Shown: piece after piece, positions 1 through 12,500 of the stretch
How the letters are laid out: each line of letters opens with the position of its first letter
Position numbering within the stretch: position 1 is the stretch's first letter
From: Sphaerolaimus hirsutus
Taxonomy: Eukaryota > Nematoda > Chromadorea > Monhysterida > Sphaerolaimidae
Direction of reading: 5' to 3'
DNA: 64,000 bases
NCBI GenBank assembly: GCA_964036195.1
Contig: OZ038454.1
Span: forward strand, 28,010,315 to 28,074,314
Translations under genes and position numbers: made by a program
Notes under the pieces: generated by a model
Told to the model about the DNA's origin: nothing
Databases searched by the model: none
Seen by the model: the letters and a program-made list of their open reading frames with translations, nothing else

Positions 1-325
1 TCAACCATTAGCGGGTGGCAAAATTATTTATTTTTATTTTCTTATCGCATTGTCGCTGCATACACTAGTTTACTATTTGATGAAATTTAAAAAATTTGAA
101 TTCTAATTCATAAATCAGGCTAGAACGCATTTGAGTTTGAAGCAATCAGTTATTCTTACTCTCCATGATAACCCGTAATTCCGGTAAAACAAAATGCCAT
201 CCAAGGTTCACTTTACCGGCAGTAAACTGTGTGTGCGACGTAATTAGTTACAAAGACGCCATGGCGCAGGCGCCGAATCTCTGGCGTTTTTACAGCACTA
301 GGCACGCCTGCCCAGACGAGCCCAC
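1..325. other. Intronic DNA at the left edge, no further exon seen
   Basis: This lies downstream of the last visible KCTD3-like exon on the minus strand. The expected continuation of the WD region (serine/glycine-rich strand after the Trp-Gln-Val-Gln motif) is not found here, so it is read as intron and the gene leaves the window. No repeat with clear ends was recognised. Confidence 0.6.
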
Positions 326-3300
326 CTCCTGCACGGTCCACTGTCTGTTGGCAGCGTGCCAGATGCCCACGCGGCCGCACTTGGCCAGGGCGACCAGCTG
401 CGTGCCGATGAAGAACAGCCGGTCCACCGGCACGCCCAGCGTGAACTCCCCTGCAAGGAGAATGCCACCGTTTCTCTGTTGAAGACTGGTCAGAATACAG
501 CTTCTGCGGCAGTTTTGAAAAATTCTTGCAATTAACTTTTTTTTACAGAGTGTATACGATTTGTTATTTTTTTGCAACGCATGTAAATGAAATTTTATTA
601 CAATATTTTTAAAGTTTAATTGTTACAGTTTACTAATATTTTATTACAATTGCGCGGGAGTTCAATATATAGGCTACCAAATAATAGAAGGGAAAAAAGA
701 AAGAAAAAATCGCTAATAGAAGGTGAAAAATAGGTGAACAAATAGCTGAAAATAGGCAATAAAAGACATGAAATAGCGATTTTGAAGGTGAAAAAGTTTG
801 GAAAAAGGTACGAAAATTAGGGATTTTGAGCAAAAATTGACGATTCTCAAAAATCGCTCCAGAGAGGTAGATAGCTGGCCGACTTGGGGGGGGGTGGGAG
901 GTGGTTACCCCCCCCCCCCTACTCAGCCCCTGGATGACACAATGTTCCACTAAAACATTTTGCAAAGCGGCATTAGATTCCAAAACGCCACGAAAGTACA
1001 AAATGTTTTGTAGGAACTTCCAAAATGTAAACGGACCAATATCGACGTGGCTGCAGAACTCGTTTGGAGCATCGGCGCCCTGCTGCTGCGTAGTCGAACC
1101 GATGCCAAATAGCAGAATACGCTGCGACAGGAAATTTAGCAACTGCACATCAGTATATTTACCATTGAAAATTTTTAGGTTGAACATGAATATGTAAATA
1201 AAAGATAAATGAATAGATCAATGTAAAATGGGAGTTTCAAATTTTGCTTATACAGTTTACATGTAAATATTTTCAACAAAAATACCAAACATTCTATTGT
1301 AACTGTTGTTTTCCTCATAATTGAATAAAAACTCGAAAATGCAAAAAATTTTGTCATCGATCGGTGTGGCGACGCGATGGGAAGAGCATCACCGCAACTC
1401 TGATGCACCTGATCCAGCAGCGCGACCGCGAGCAGCTTGTCCAGGTGCGCGGCGGCGGCGGTCGACTGCAGCTGCGGCACCTTGGCGTGCAGCGCCACCA
1501 GCCCGATGGCGGCCGGCATGCGCCCCGACACGTACGCCAGCAGCCAGCCCAGACTGTCTTTCATTCTGCGGACACCGGGGTAGACATATTTATTTACTTT
1601 GCGGTACGGTAAACAACAATTTTGCGATAAACGGTACGGTACGGTAAATCTGAAAAATGCGGTACGCGGTACGGTAAACTCTTCCAACCTGAAACAAGCG
1701 ACGTGCAGTTCGTAGGCGACGGCGACCCAGTTGTGGTTGGCCCTGACTGCGCGCACGCGGTACGGGTTGCCGGCGTGCAGGTGCGTCTGCGTGCGCAGCG
1801 CCTGCCCCATGTCGCTCTTCAGCTGCCGCCACACGTCCTGGCACGAACCTAACACCGGGGCGATGGGTGCTGGCTAGTGATGGGAAGGAGGCAGAGAGAA
1901 TGGCGCCACGATAAAAAGAGCACCGAGCGCCAGAGGTGTCATGGCGCCATCAAATAAAAACAGCAAAAAGTTGCTGTATAACAATTGCACAAAAGTTCGT
2001 GTAAGTGGCATTTACCTTTGTTTGCATGCGCGTAGCTGGCTGCAATCGACCGCTGGGGAGGACTTATTGTGCCCGCGTTCGCGCCGATCTGAGTTAGCTA
2101 AGTAATGTTTGAGTTCCAATTCCGACTGACGTATACCGACTGTATAAAGCCAATTCCGACTAACGCCAATTGCGCAAGTGGATAAGTAAAATGCAATTTT
2201 GAAGTGACAACTAAGAGAGTTAAAACTAAAGTAAATTTATAAGTAATTTATAAAATTTTACTTTTATTTCAGCTCTATAATTCTCCCCTCAAAATTGGTT
2301 ATTCACTAGCCTAATAGCCCCCTGAAAAGCGACCTTGAGATAGTCTGCGCTGCTGGCGCGCGCGTGCCCCACGTCCGGTCTGGGCTGGGTCGGCTTGGGC
2401 GGAGTAGCTGCCGCGGCTGCGGCGTGGATGGGCACCGGCTGCGTGTCCACCACGCGACACGTCGCCGCGCTCACGTCTGCGATGCTCAAAGTGTGCGCGA
2501 GTATTTACATGGTATACAAATGGCCATGGCGCTAGACACACTGGGTGTCAACTGGTTTCCATGTCAATTCAGATTCCATGTTGACGGGTCGCAGTACAAT
2601 TTTCAAGTACACATGCGGCAGTGTTAATATTGGTCTGCGCATGTGAACATGGTTGGGCGGACTAAGGACCGGTGCTCATCTTTGCCGGTGCTCACCCGTA
2701 CCCAGTGCTCATCGTGCCACGATGCGCACGGCGGAAACTCCCAGCGCGAGTTATCTACTCTCAACACTCCAGCTATCTATCTGACCCACGGGGCCGCTCA
2801 GCTACCGTATTTCTTCTAATAGAAGAGCGCCGTTCTTTTTTCGTCAAATTTATTTCCTGCCGTTCTATTGGAGGCTGCCGTTCTATTTCTTTCGTCAGTG
2901 GAAAAAGTGCCAAATCCTGCCGTTCTATTGGAGGTGCTGTCCTTTTGGAACATTTGACACTTTACTTTACATTTTACAGGGCTTGGGACTGCCCCCAGGT
3001 GGGATATGGTAGATTTCATTGTAAGGTGTAATGTCGCTGCAGTAAAAATATGTGAAATTACACGCTCCCGCGCAATCATTTTGCAAACAGATGAATTTTG
3101 CAATTCTGAACACCCACCAAGATGTTCAGCTGCTGTTTAAAGGCTAAGATGTAGGTGTTGAAAAAATGCTGTTTAAAAACTTTAAGATTCCTAGAAAATT
3201 TCGGTTCTTTCGGGTATTTACTTCGGTTCCGGGTATAAGTGCCGGTTCTCGGTTCCGGTTCGGTTCTCAAGCTCGGTTCCGGTTCTCGGTTCTCGGTTCC

Positions 3301-6300
3301 AAAATAGTGCTCGGTTCTCGGTTCGGTTCGGTGCCCCAACCCTATTGGAGGTATGCCGTTTTTTTAGAAGAAATACGGTACCTATATATCTCGAGACAAA
3401 TTCGTTTGGCTACTATCCCTCGCACCCCACTCTCCAAAATCTACTAACTATCTACCATATTACCTCGAATTAACCCCTTGAATTAACCCCCTCAAAATGG
3501 GCTGGGGAAATAATAACCCCCTCGAAATACCCCCCGGAATGATGTACATCATGTATGCAATGTACATGATGCATTTTGTGACCGCTAATTGGCATTGCAG
3601 CTACACATAGACTAGTTTGTGTAGCTATCTACGTTTTTGTCCAGATATACCCTGTTTGGACACATTTATTACCTGTTTTGGGTACGCAAATGCCTACTAT
3701 TTACTACGATCCTTACGAAAATTTCTAATGAAATAATACCCCCTCGAATAAGCCCCCCTCAAATTTTGCTGGCGAAATAATAAACCCCGATGGGGGTATT
3801 TCGAGGTAATACGGTATCTATCTGGAGCGCTATTTGAGGAAATTTGGTCCAATTTTCGTTTAAAATCACTAATTTAAATACCTGTTTATAAGCGTATGTG
3901 TTTTAGAGTAGCGTCAATTCTGCACCCGGGGGTATAATTTCACAAAAAGGAGAACTTAACCAATGAGCGTCATGGACACTTGGAGCTATAAGTGGTCGTT
4001 TTTTTGGTTTTAGGGTAAGGTTTTTAGAATTTGTGAAACTTCTAAATTTTGGGAGGCTGATTTTATAAAATGCTGACTGCTACCCTCAGCTGTTTCCGTT
4101 AATGGTACATACGTTCAACGAAATAAAACGTAAGACCTACATCAACTGCTCACCCCCCCCCCCCAAAAAAAAAGAAGAGATAATAATAATTGTTTCAGCC
4201 ATCTATACATGTCGAGAAGCGATATTCTATCTTTATTAGTCCCCTGAGGGGTCCTAATTCACTAAACCCGTAACTGGGTGTAGATTACTTGCGCTGAGGC
4301 ACACCCCCTATGAGCACCGGGTAAAGATGAAAACCGGCACGGGGTCGTTGGGCAACCCATCACCTAAAATCTAACGCAAACCAGTCGGCCCAGTTGAAGC
4401 CCGACGTCATTGTCAACTGGTGCCAGTTCCGCAAAATGAGAAGTCAGAAGTGAAATGGAAAATGCGAAGTGAAACGGCAAGTGAATTGGCAAAAGCGAAG
4501 TAAAAAAAAGGTAATTTCTCTTCGCTTTTGCCATTTCACCTGCCAATTCACCTGCCGTTTCACTTGGCCTTTGCGCTTTTACTGCGCCATTGCCATTTCA
4601 CATTTTGCGGAACTGGCCCCTGGTGGGTGTAGGGGCGCGTTGTACTCACGCACCTTGCTGGCTGGCGTTGTTGATGGTGGACGCATCGCTGCCCCGGTCG
4701 AATGCGAACGGCGCCTGCGCGTTTCACAATATCCGATGCGAGACGGGCAGAGAAAAGATGGAGCACACAAAGGCCCCACACACACTAGTTGTAATCGACA
4801 ACAAATGTCAACTAGTTCCGATCCCAAGTCCAAGCTTGCGTTTGAACGCCGTTCGTTGGCTCGTGAGCAAGCTTTGAATTGGGACGGGAACCAGTTGACA
4901 TTTGGTGTCGATGTCAACTAGTGTGTGCGCCCACAAAGCGGCACGGACCAGTTTGCTGTGCGGCGCGTGTCTGGGCGCGGCGGCGGACTCGGGGGAGAGG
5001 GCGGCGGCGGCGAGCAGAGGCGTGCGGCTGGGCAGCGCCGGCGGCTCGGACAGGTTCCTGCTGTGGCCCAGCCCCCCGCTAGATTCCCCGCTTCCGCCTG
5101 TATGTGAACTTTAGGAAACAAAAATTCGAGACGTTGTTGAATTTTCCGATTTTAAATAGTTTTCATCCAGTTTAGTGGTTTGATTTTTTATGTCATTAGG
5201 CAAGTGACTTTGCAGTGTGTGTGTGATGAGCATTGAATGAATCTCTGGGAGATTTATATTTAAAAATATCAAAAAGTACAAGTTATTTAGATTTATATAT
5301 TTCTGTCACGATCACGACTAACCAGATAGATTTATTTATGTTTTCTCTTGAGAGATTTTCAGAGATTTGAAAAATAACTATAATTTATCAAAAGTACCCC
5401 ATTTATAATTTATAATATATTTTTCCGTTGTTTTCAAGATAGATTTAATTATTACTTTTAAAACGATTTTCTGACATTATATCAAATCATACCCTCCAAA
5501 CCACCATTCCCAACTGCAACAGCAACTGACGCGCGTGCGCCTTGGCGGGGCCTTGGGCGGGCGGCACGGCGGAGGGCAGCGGGGCGGCGGGCAGCGAGCC
5601 GTGGTAGAGCACGTCGCCGCACGGGCACTCGTCCAGCTCGCGCACCAGCACTAGGCGCTTGATCAGCGGCCCCACCGAGTAGAACTGCGCCTCGTGCAGC
5701 AGCGCCCCCACCCCGCATCTGCGACAAGGAAGCGGCCGCGTTCGGAAATGGGGGGGGGGGTGTTCAGAAGAAAAACATCGAATATGATCTCAGACAATCC
5801 TTGAAAAAAATACATTTAAATCTCTCAGAGAAAATCCCGATAAAATATAAATGTATCTTTTCTGATATACCCCGCGGAAAATAATTAAATAATATAATTA
5901 AATCTCACTAGAAAATTCTGGAAAAACACAAATAAAACTTTTTTAAATATTTTCTTCTATTATAAATTTTTCAGTTCGAGAATTTTTTAAGCTAATCGCC
6001 ATCAACGAAACCTTCGCACCGGCCGACAAGTCAAGAGCCAAGTGGCCACTTAGAAGTGATAAGTAATCTCAAAGGTGACAACTGACAAGTATTTTAGTCA
6101 AAGCACTAACCTGTAAATTGAACGACATGACTCACTAAAAACTTAGATCGCAAAAAATAAGCAAGGACATTTAAAAAACATCAACTGCAGCAGCAGAATG
6201 TGCACGGCAAAAAAATTTGAAAAGCGGTCTCACCTCAAATCGATCTGTTTCGTCCTCAGATAGTTCAAAATTATCTCGAATAATTTAGGATCGCGGTCGA

Positions 6301-7421
6301 TGAATATCTGAACATAAACGTGAGTTTAGAAAATAGAAAGAATTGTGACGGAGTGGTGATTGTGATTTTTGTTCAATTTTCAATGAAAATGGACTCACAG
6401 CGCCAGTTTCATCTTGGATCGTCGGTATGCGTCCACTGAGCAAACTGCGTAAAGGGAACGAAGCGAATCAGTAGTTCAGGTATATTCATATCCGCATACT
6501 CACTTGTCATTTGACACTAAAGGATAGTTATGACTACGAAGTCATAAATAACTGTACAGTTAAATATAAACACCACTTGTCAACTAAAGTATTTACACAG
6601 GTCCAGTACATGCAGTACATAATGCATGGTCCAGTAGATAATGTAGTACAGCCAAAAACTGTGTCTGACCACTCACTAAGGCGAGCTTTCGATATTTCTT
6701 GAAACTCGAATATCAATTGATTTGGAAAAATAAATATGACAATTTTATGGCACTATGTACTGGAGATACCTGATCAACCATCACCGACAAGACTTCACAC
6801 GCTCACGCACTCCACTCCAGGGTCTCGAATGGGGGGGGGGGGGTTCCCCCCCCCAAACCGCCCAGCTATCTATCTATCCCGGAGACACAATTTTGGGCTA
6901 CTACCCCCTAACCCCCCCCCCTCAAATCGCCCAGCTATCTACCTATCTGGGGCGATTTTTGCGAAACTATACCCCAATTTTCGCTCAAAATCGCTATTTT
7001 TCATACCTTTTTATAGATTTTCACTTCCAAAATCATGGTTCTGGTTCCTATTTATTTGCCTATTTTCAGCATATTTAGTACTATATGCTCTTGTATACCC
7101 ATGTTGAGTTATTTTACACCTACTTTTAGCGATTTGTTCACTTTTCTTCCTTCTATGCCCCGAAAAAGCCTATATATCGAACCACCACAACCCCCCCCCC
7201 CACCAGAAAATTTTTCAGCTATATATCCCTCCGGAGGAGCGATTTGCTATCTATCCAACCACTCAGAGGGTCAAAATTTAAGATACCACTGCTCCACTCG
7301 AAGCAGGCACGGACCTGGTGAAGAAGGTGTCGTGTATCCAGCTGAGGGTGTTGCTCGACGTGCAGAAGTACACCCCGCCCACGTTGAGCCGCACGATGCG
7401 GTTGCCCTCCGACACCGACAT
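326..7421 (-). CDS. KCTD3: KCTD3/SHKBP1-like BTB-T1 and WD-repeat protein (3' partial)
   Basis: Eleven minus-strand exons: 7421-7315, 6444-6399, 6307-6234, 5718-5531, 5097-4949, 4714-4654, 2476-2334, 1837-1689, 1565-1409, 1142-1037 and 450-326, giving 435 codons with phases that all agree. The start chosen is the ATG before SEGNRIVRLNVGG, which begins the T1/BTB fold; FIDRDPKLFEIILNYLRTK and ALLHEAQFYSVGPLIKRL complete it. A low-complexity Ser/Pro/Ala linker (exons 5-7) leads to the start of the WD propeller, with NHNWVAVAYELHVACF, then DIGEFTLGVPVDRLFFIG and VGIWHA. These match the KCTD3/SHKBP1 family in order. SHKBP1 binds the SH3 adaptor CIN85 and KCTD3 binds HCN3 channels; which paralogue this represents cannot be told. 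Linker exons 4949-5097 and 4654-4714 rest mainly on phase and codon look. The rest of the propeller lies left of the window. Confidence 0.9.
655..929. repeat. Fragment of the AGCTATCTATC hAT-type family
   Basis: This sits in a KCTD3-like intron and shares the family's body (AATCGCTAATAG, GGTGAAAAATAG), the GATAGCTGG block, G and C tracts and a CAGCCCCTG end. The other terminus is not intact. Confidence 0.6.
1590..1688. repeat. Short TACCG-family repeat filling a 123-bp intron
   Basis: The intron 1566-1688 of the KCTD3-like gene is almost entirely reiterated GGTACGGTAAA/TTTACCGTACC. The TAGGGTGGCAG ends seen in other TACCG copies are missing, so it is a degraded copy. Confidence 0.6.
2940..3050. 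repeat. Fold-back family end plus GATATGGTAGATTTCATT repeat
   Basis: The sequence ends in CTTTACAGGGCTTGGGACTG, the terminus of the TGTAAAGTG fold-back family. It is followed by a block that reappears at the end of the inverted-repeat element at 48671-48853. Confidence 0.5.
3160..3346. repeat. TTCGGTTCCGG reiterated repeat ending in CCAACCCTA
   Basis: Tandem variants of CGGTTCTCGGTTCCGG run to GCCCCAACCCTA, a TAGGGTTGG-type terminus. The left end is not resolved. A related stretch without clear ends lies at 39460-39600. Confidence 0.5.
3455..3814. mobile_element. CTCGAA-family MITE, TA target
   Basis: Inverted ends CCATATTACCTCGAA and TTCGAGGTAATACGG are flanked by TA on both sides. Inside are C-rich AATTAACCCCC blocks and a GTATGCAATGTACATGATG core shared by the other members. 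It interrupts an older AGCTATC-family copy, whose halves flank it at 3377-3452 and 3817-4000. Confidence 0.7.
4765..4942. mobile_element. CACACTAGTTGACAT fold-back MITE in a KCTD3-like intron
   Basis: Long inverted arms (ACACTAGTTG..TCAACTAGTGTG) enclose copies of ATGTCAACTAGTTCC. It fills most of the intron between exons 5 and 6. Related copies lie at 24718-24875, 49249-49420 and 49705-49872. Confidence 0.65.
6818..7291. mobile_element. hAT-type MITE, AGCTATCTATC family
   Basis: The termini are CAGGGTCTCG and AGATACCACTG, with an exact 8-bp target duplication CTCCACTC at 6810-6817 and 7292-7299. The body has G/C tracts and repeated CAGCTATCTATC. Its right edge is only about 24 bp from the first coding exon of the KCTD3-like gene. 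Confidence 0.85.
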
Positions 7422-7526
7422 GACTCCGCCCACTCTGCGCACCAACCAGCGCACTATTGTGCTTTCCACTCACTTTTTATATTTATTTTTTCTTTTCATA
7501 TTTCTTACTGTGGCTACTAATGGTGG

Positions 7527-8064
7527 TAGGGTATCAACTTTCCGTTTTCCGTTTTCCGTTTCCGCTTTCCACAGGCAAATTTTTTCTGTTTCCGTTTCCG
7601 TTTTCCGGCTGCTGAATTTTTTTTCCGTTTCCGTTTTTCCGGCTCATTTTCCGTTTTCCGGCTAAAAGTTCAGTTTTTCTGCCTTTTTTCCGTTTTCCGG
7701 CTTGATTGTCTGTTTTTCCAACTTTTTTTCCATTTTCTGACTCAATTCTGTTTTCTGTTTCAGCCAAACTGGTAAACATGCATGCATGTTCTCATTAATG
7801 TGAATTGTTTCTATTTATAGCAAGATTTCTGCAAATTTTTTGATTTCTGGATCAATTTCTGCAATTTTTTTTCCGTTTCCGGCAAAATTTCAGCAATTTT
7901 TTTCCGTTTCCGGCATACTTTCAGCAAATTTTTCCGTTTCCGTTTTCCGGCCTTTCATTTTTCCGTTTTCCGGCAGGTGCAAATTTTTTTCCGTTTCCGT
8001 TTTCCGGCAACTGTAAAAATTTTTCCATTTCCGTTTCCGCCAAAAAGTTTTTGTTGACACCCTA
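7527..8064. mobile_element. hAT-type MITE, TTTTCCG family
   Basis: It runs TAGGGTATCAAC..GTTGACACCCTA with the target duplication AATGGTGG at 7519-7526 and 8065-8072. The subterminal DNA is built from TTTCCGTTTTCCG words. It lies upstream of the KCTD3-like gene. Confidence 0.85.
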
Positions 8065-8127
8065 AATGGTGGTGTGAAAACCTTTTGATTCAATATGAAG
8101 CACGAAGTTTTTCCCTTTCCATGTTGC

Positions 8128-8268
8128 ATGCACTCCCAGGCCCTGTAAAATATCATGCAAAGTGTCAAACATCGTGTAAAACGTCTAAGATTATTTTATT
8201 TGTTCGACATTTTACATGACTTTCAACACTTTGCATAACATTTTACAGGGCACTTCACAGGGTATGAG
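8128..8268. mobile_element. Fold-back element of the introner-like TGTAAAATG family
   Basis: The inverted ends (CACTCCCAGGCCCTGTAAAAT and ACATTTTACAGGGCACTTC-like) and internal TGCAAAGTGTC words match the copies that form introns elsewhere in the window. This one is intergenic. Confidence 0.6.
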
Positions 8269-8276
8269 ACCACGAG

Positions 8277-8997
8277 TAAAGTTCAAACAATATATCGTAT
8301 CGAATATCGACCATTTTTTAATATCGAATATCGATATCGAAAATTTGAAAAAATATCGAATATCGATATCGAAAATTTTTAAAAAATATCTAATATCGAC
8401 CATTTTTTTCGATATATCGAACCTGTATTGTGTCCCTAAATGAAGTTATTATTTTCATTTTGAGATATTTAGGATTGATCTGATGTGCTTATAGTATTTG
8501 ATTTGATGAGTAAAAGTACAGTATTTATAATGTCATTTTTGTTGTAGTGCTAAATTTGAAGCCAGAAAATGCTGATATGCTATTTTTTGCAACATGCCAT
8601 TAAGCAATTATGTTGTAAGTATGAACTGTAATATCTACCAATTGTTATTTGTCTGATACACTTTGATCATCATGTTTTTCTTCCATTTTCTACTTTTGAG
8701 TGATGTAAACCTTGATAAACTCACTTGTACCGTTCACATTTCAGTAAAGAGATGATTAACGATGTGTGCAACCACATGAAAATACAATATGCCACTTGAA
8801 ATATACCTTGCTATACCAAAAGCAAATCGCAATATCGAATATCGAATATCGACCATTTTTTAATATCGAATATCGATATCGAGGTTCCATATCGTATCGA
8901 TATCGAATATCGAGTTTCAGAAAAAATATATCGAATATCGAGTTTCAGAAAAAAATATCGAATATCGATGTCGAAAAGTCATATCGTTCGAACCCTA
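8277..8997. mobile_element. hAT-type MITE, ATATCG family
   Basis: The left end is TAAAGTTCAAAC (a changed TAGGGTTCAAAC) and the right end CGTTCGAACCCTA. The duplication ACCACGAG lies at 8269-8276 and 8998-9005. Both subterminal regions are reiterated ATATCGA; the unique middle (about 8430-8820) recurs in the copies at 43242, 49962 and 58011. Confidence 0.85.
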
Positions 8998-9522
8998 ACC
9001 ACGAGCATTGACAATTCATGCTGACCAATAATCATTGACTAGCCAATGGTGAAACGCATGCTACTTTTGCAGAAGCCACAGCTAATTTCTTGCAAACAAA
9101 CATGCGAGCCGCAAAATCGATGCAGTTCGAGTGGGAAAGCGTCCAAACTTTTTGAACGCAGGTCGTTGTCTATACATAACCATCATTTAGACAAAAATAA
9201 ATGGCTGGCGGATATAAATCAAATAAATTTATAAAATTTTTGAAGCCAAGTCAAGACAGCAGAAAGTAAAATGTAAATATAAATTTCGGGAATGATAACA
9301 TCAAAGATGAAATCGCAACTAAATCCTAAATCGTGAATCTGAGTAAGTAATAGGTATGCTAACTATATCAACTCAAAAAGCTATAAAAACTTAAAAAATC
9401 AACCCGCAAAAAGCGAAATACTCGATAAAACTAGCCCAAAAAAACAGATACACGTATAAATGTTCTAAGACTTGATTTCACAGAAAGTTAAGTACTTTTG
9501 ACGCCCAAATTCCACGAGTGAA
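8998..9522. other. Intergenic spacer, nothing clear
   Basis: AT-rich DNA just beyond the 3' end of the EPHX4-like gene. No exon, RNA gene or repeat with clear ends was recognised, apart from the target duplication at the left edge. Confidence 0.5.
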
Positions 9523-12500
9523 CTAGTGGGCGAGAAAGTCGCGGACGATCTGGTTGAGCACCTGGGGCTGGTCTTGCTGCACCCAGTGCGACGCCCCTTC
9601 CACGAAGCTGCAAAATTGGTGTATCGACTCATTTGATGAATTACCGAAGTATGAAGTATAAGTTATGGACAGCATTGAAAAAAGTCTGTGAAATTTATGT
9701 TTAGAACATATCAGAAAAAATATACATATGAGATTTTTTATATTTACATTTTTCCACAATTTTTACAAATAGAAAATGCATACGCAAAATATGCAGGTTT
9801 TCGTTTGGAGGGGTTTTCTGTGATTTTACAAAATATAAGAAAATCTACCAAAAGTAAAAAATTGACATAAATTTTCCCCAAGCCCAGCAAAATCAAACAC
9901 TCGACAGCACACGAACCGCACGACGGCCTTGTCGCACTGCTTGGCGCTCAGCTCGGCCATGTCCGAGTGCAGCGCCACGTCGTCGGTGCCCCACACGATG
10001 AGCGTGCGCGGCTGCACCTTGCCCCCGGCCGCCTTGCCGCCCCAGCTGGACTTGAGCAGCTGCGCGCGCATCGCCGCCCGGTAGTAGTTGATCGGGCCCG
10101 TCAGCGCGCCTGTGACGGTGGGGAGATTGGTGTACTGCTTGAATAAGCCCCCCTCCCGTTTGAGAAAGGTCTAAGCGGGGGCACAGATAGATAGCAAATT
10201 GTTCTTATGGACAGATATGAGTGATTTTGAAGGTGAAAAAAAGAGAAAAGATACTAAATTGAATGAAGGTCAAAGGTCTGATAAAAAAAATATAAATATT
10301 AAATGTAAATTCACCTCCATCATTACTGAACATCACAATCACTAACCTGGCTGCGTGTAGACGTATTTGAACGCTTCAATATCCTCCTGAGACACAGCGT
10401 TAGGATTTTTGCACCCCCCAGCTTTGGGGTTGGTGAAGAGCATCTCGATGGCCTGGCAGTCGGACAGGGACAGGAACCACTCGGGGATGTAGGGCACTTG
10501 GAAGAAAAACATGTACCTGCGCGGCGAATGCTATTGCTGCACTTAACGCAGACATCAAAAACGCACCAAAAAGTTGCATATTAAGCGACCCACACTGTAG
10601 TGAAACTCCCACGCTGGTGTACACTACACTAAATGGCAAATGGGGGATGTGGGTCTAACCCCCCCCACCCCATTGGGCCCACACCCACTAGTTGACATCG
10701 CAATTCGCGTCAACTCAGTGTCAATTGAATAAAACAAGAAGTTTGTAAAAAGCATCACACTTAACAGGAACAATGAAAATGAAGTGTCATGATGTAAAAT
10801 TAACTATGCTCTATCAGATAGAGCATAGTCAATTTTACATCATGACACTTTTACATCATGATAGATAAGTTGAAATCACAGTATAACTTAAATTCAGTTG
10901 ACATTTGGTTGACACGAATTCAGTTGACATCCAGTGTGTGGGGCCCATTTTGGTGTCCTACACCCCCATAGCTAAAGTAATATAATGCACAACAAAATTT
11001 TAGGTGCCGAACTGAGCCGGAAGCAATTTCTATTGAACCGAAATTTCCTAAACAGATACGGTAGACCAGATTTGAACGCATTTGCATTATCAGAAGCGAT
11101 AAATCAGCGAGCTACTGTCGACGGAGTTAAAAATGATTCATTCCGGCAAACTCAAATGTGTTTTAAAACAGATCTATCAGTTTCAAAATAGTTCAACCGT
11201 AAATTAGCGTGCCACAACAGTCCAAACAAACCAAGACTTGAGAAACTGGTTGACGCTGGTCTGCGCGAACTTTGCGAACACATCCGGGTGCGGGCAGTTG
11301 GCGATGACGAGTTTGTCCACCAGCTGCGGGTAGGTGCGCGTCACTTGCCAGGCCACCGCGCCGCCCCAGTCGTGCGCCATCAGAGTGCACTGCTCGTAGC
11401 CTGGCCGGTCATAGTTCAAGTGGACTAGTAGAAGTCAAGTGGAAAGTGAACATAAGTGGTAAGTGTAAGTGACCAAAAAATTATTTGGTGATGCCGATTA
11501 CAGCTGTAGGCAGCCGTGCAGCACGCAATTCAATGTGTAAGGTTGTGTATATGCAAAAAGGGTACAGAAGGGATCGACATTCGGGATCGGGATTGTTTTT
11601 ATCTTAGGGATCGGGTTCACGATTTTGAACAAAGTTTTGCTATCCAGGGTTCTCTCTAATTTTATAGGGTTTCTTACCTTTTTTTTAAAGGTGCCAGAGA
11701 AGTGGAATAATTTTTTTCATTTTTTCCCGCTTATTATTAGTGTTATCAAGATAGGGATTGGCATAATAAATTTTCGGGATCGGGATCTGGCTTCCGGACC
11801 GAATTTGAAGCCTACACACAAAGCGGCGCCAGTAAACACACGCACCGAGCTGCTTGACGAGCTCGTACACGTCCTGGGCGAGGAGGGGCATGGCGTAGTT
11901 GCGCACGCCGGCCGGCTTGTCCGACTGGTTGTAGCCGCGCATGTCTACCGCCACGCACCTGCGTTCGTTCAAACATTTTTTGCTCGCGCAAGTGTTCAGT
12001 TAAGCGTGCACATGTAGAATAGACAATAAATAACAAGAAATAAAAACAGTGAATATGAACTCGGATCAAATTTTTTTAAATAACCATTTCGATAAGCGAA
12101 AAAACAATTTCCTACTTCCATACTTCGACAACAAACTGCTCCCACAAAGCCTAGTCCCCGTAAAAACTATAAAACCCCCAAAACCGACCAGTGATTATCT
12201 TTAAAGTGTTTGAGCTGGTGCCGCCACGAGTACCAGAACTCTGGGAAGCCGTGCAGCATGAGCAGCAGGGGCCGGCCGCGCTCGCCGGTGTGCACGTAGT
12301 GCAGCGACACTGTCTGAGAACGGAAAAAAACGTTTTTTTTTAAATGAAGAAATAAATTGATTTCAAAACATTTCACATTTTGGATGTGCGAGACTAGGGT
12401 TGGAAAAAATCGATTTTTTTTAACGACCCCGATTTTTAAAAAAAATCGATTTAAAAAAAAAATCGATTTTTTAAAATAAAAATCGCTGGGGTTGAAATTA

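Noticed and set aside
8277-8997. Simple microsatellite explanation for the ATATCG stretches
   Set aside because: They always sit as subterminal parts of elements with TAGGG-type ends and 8-bp duplications, with a shared unique core.
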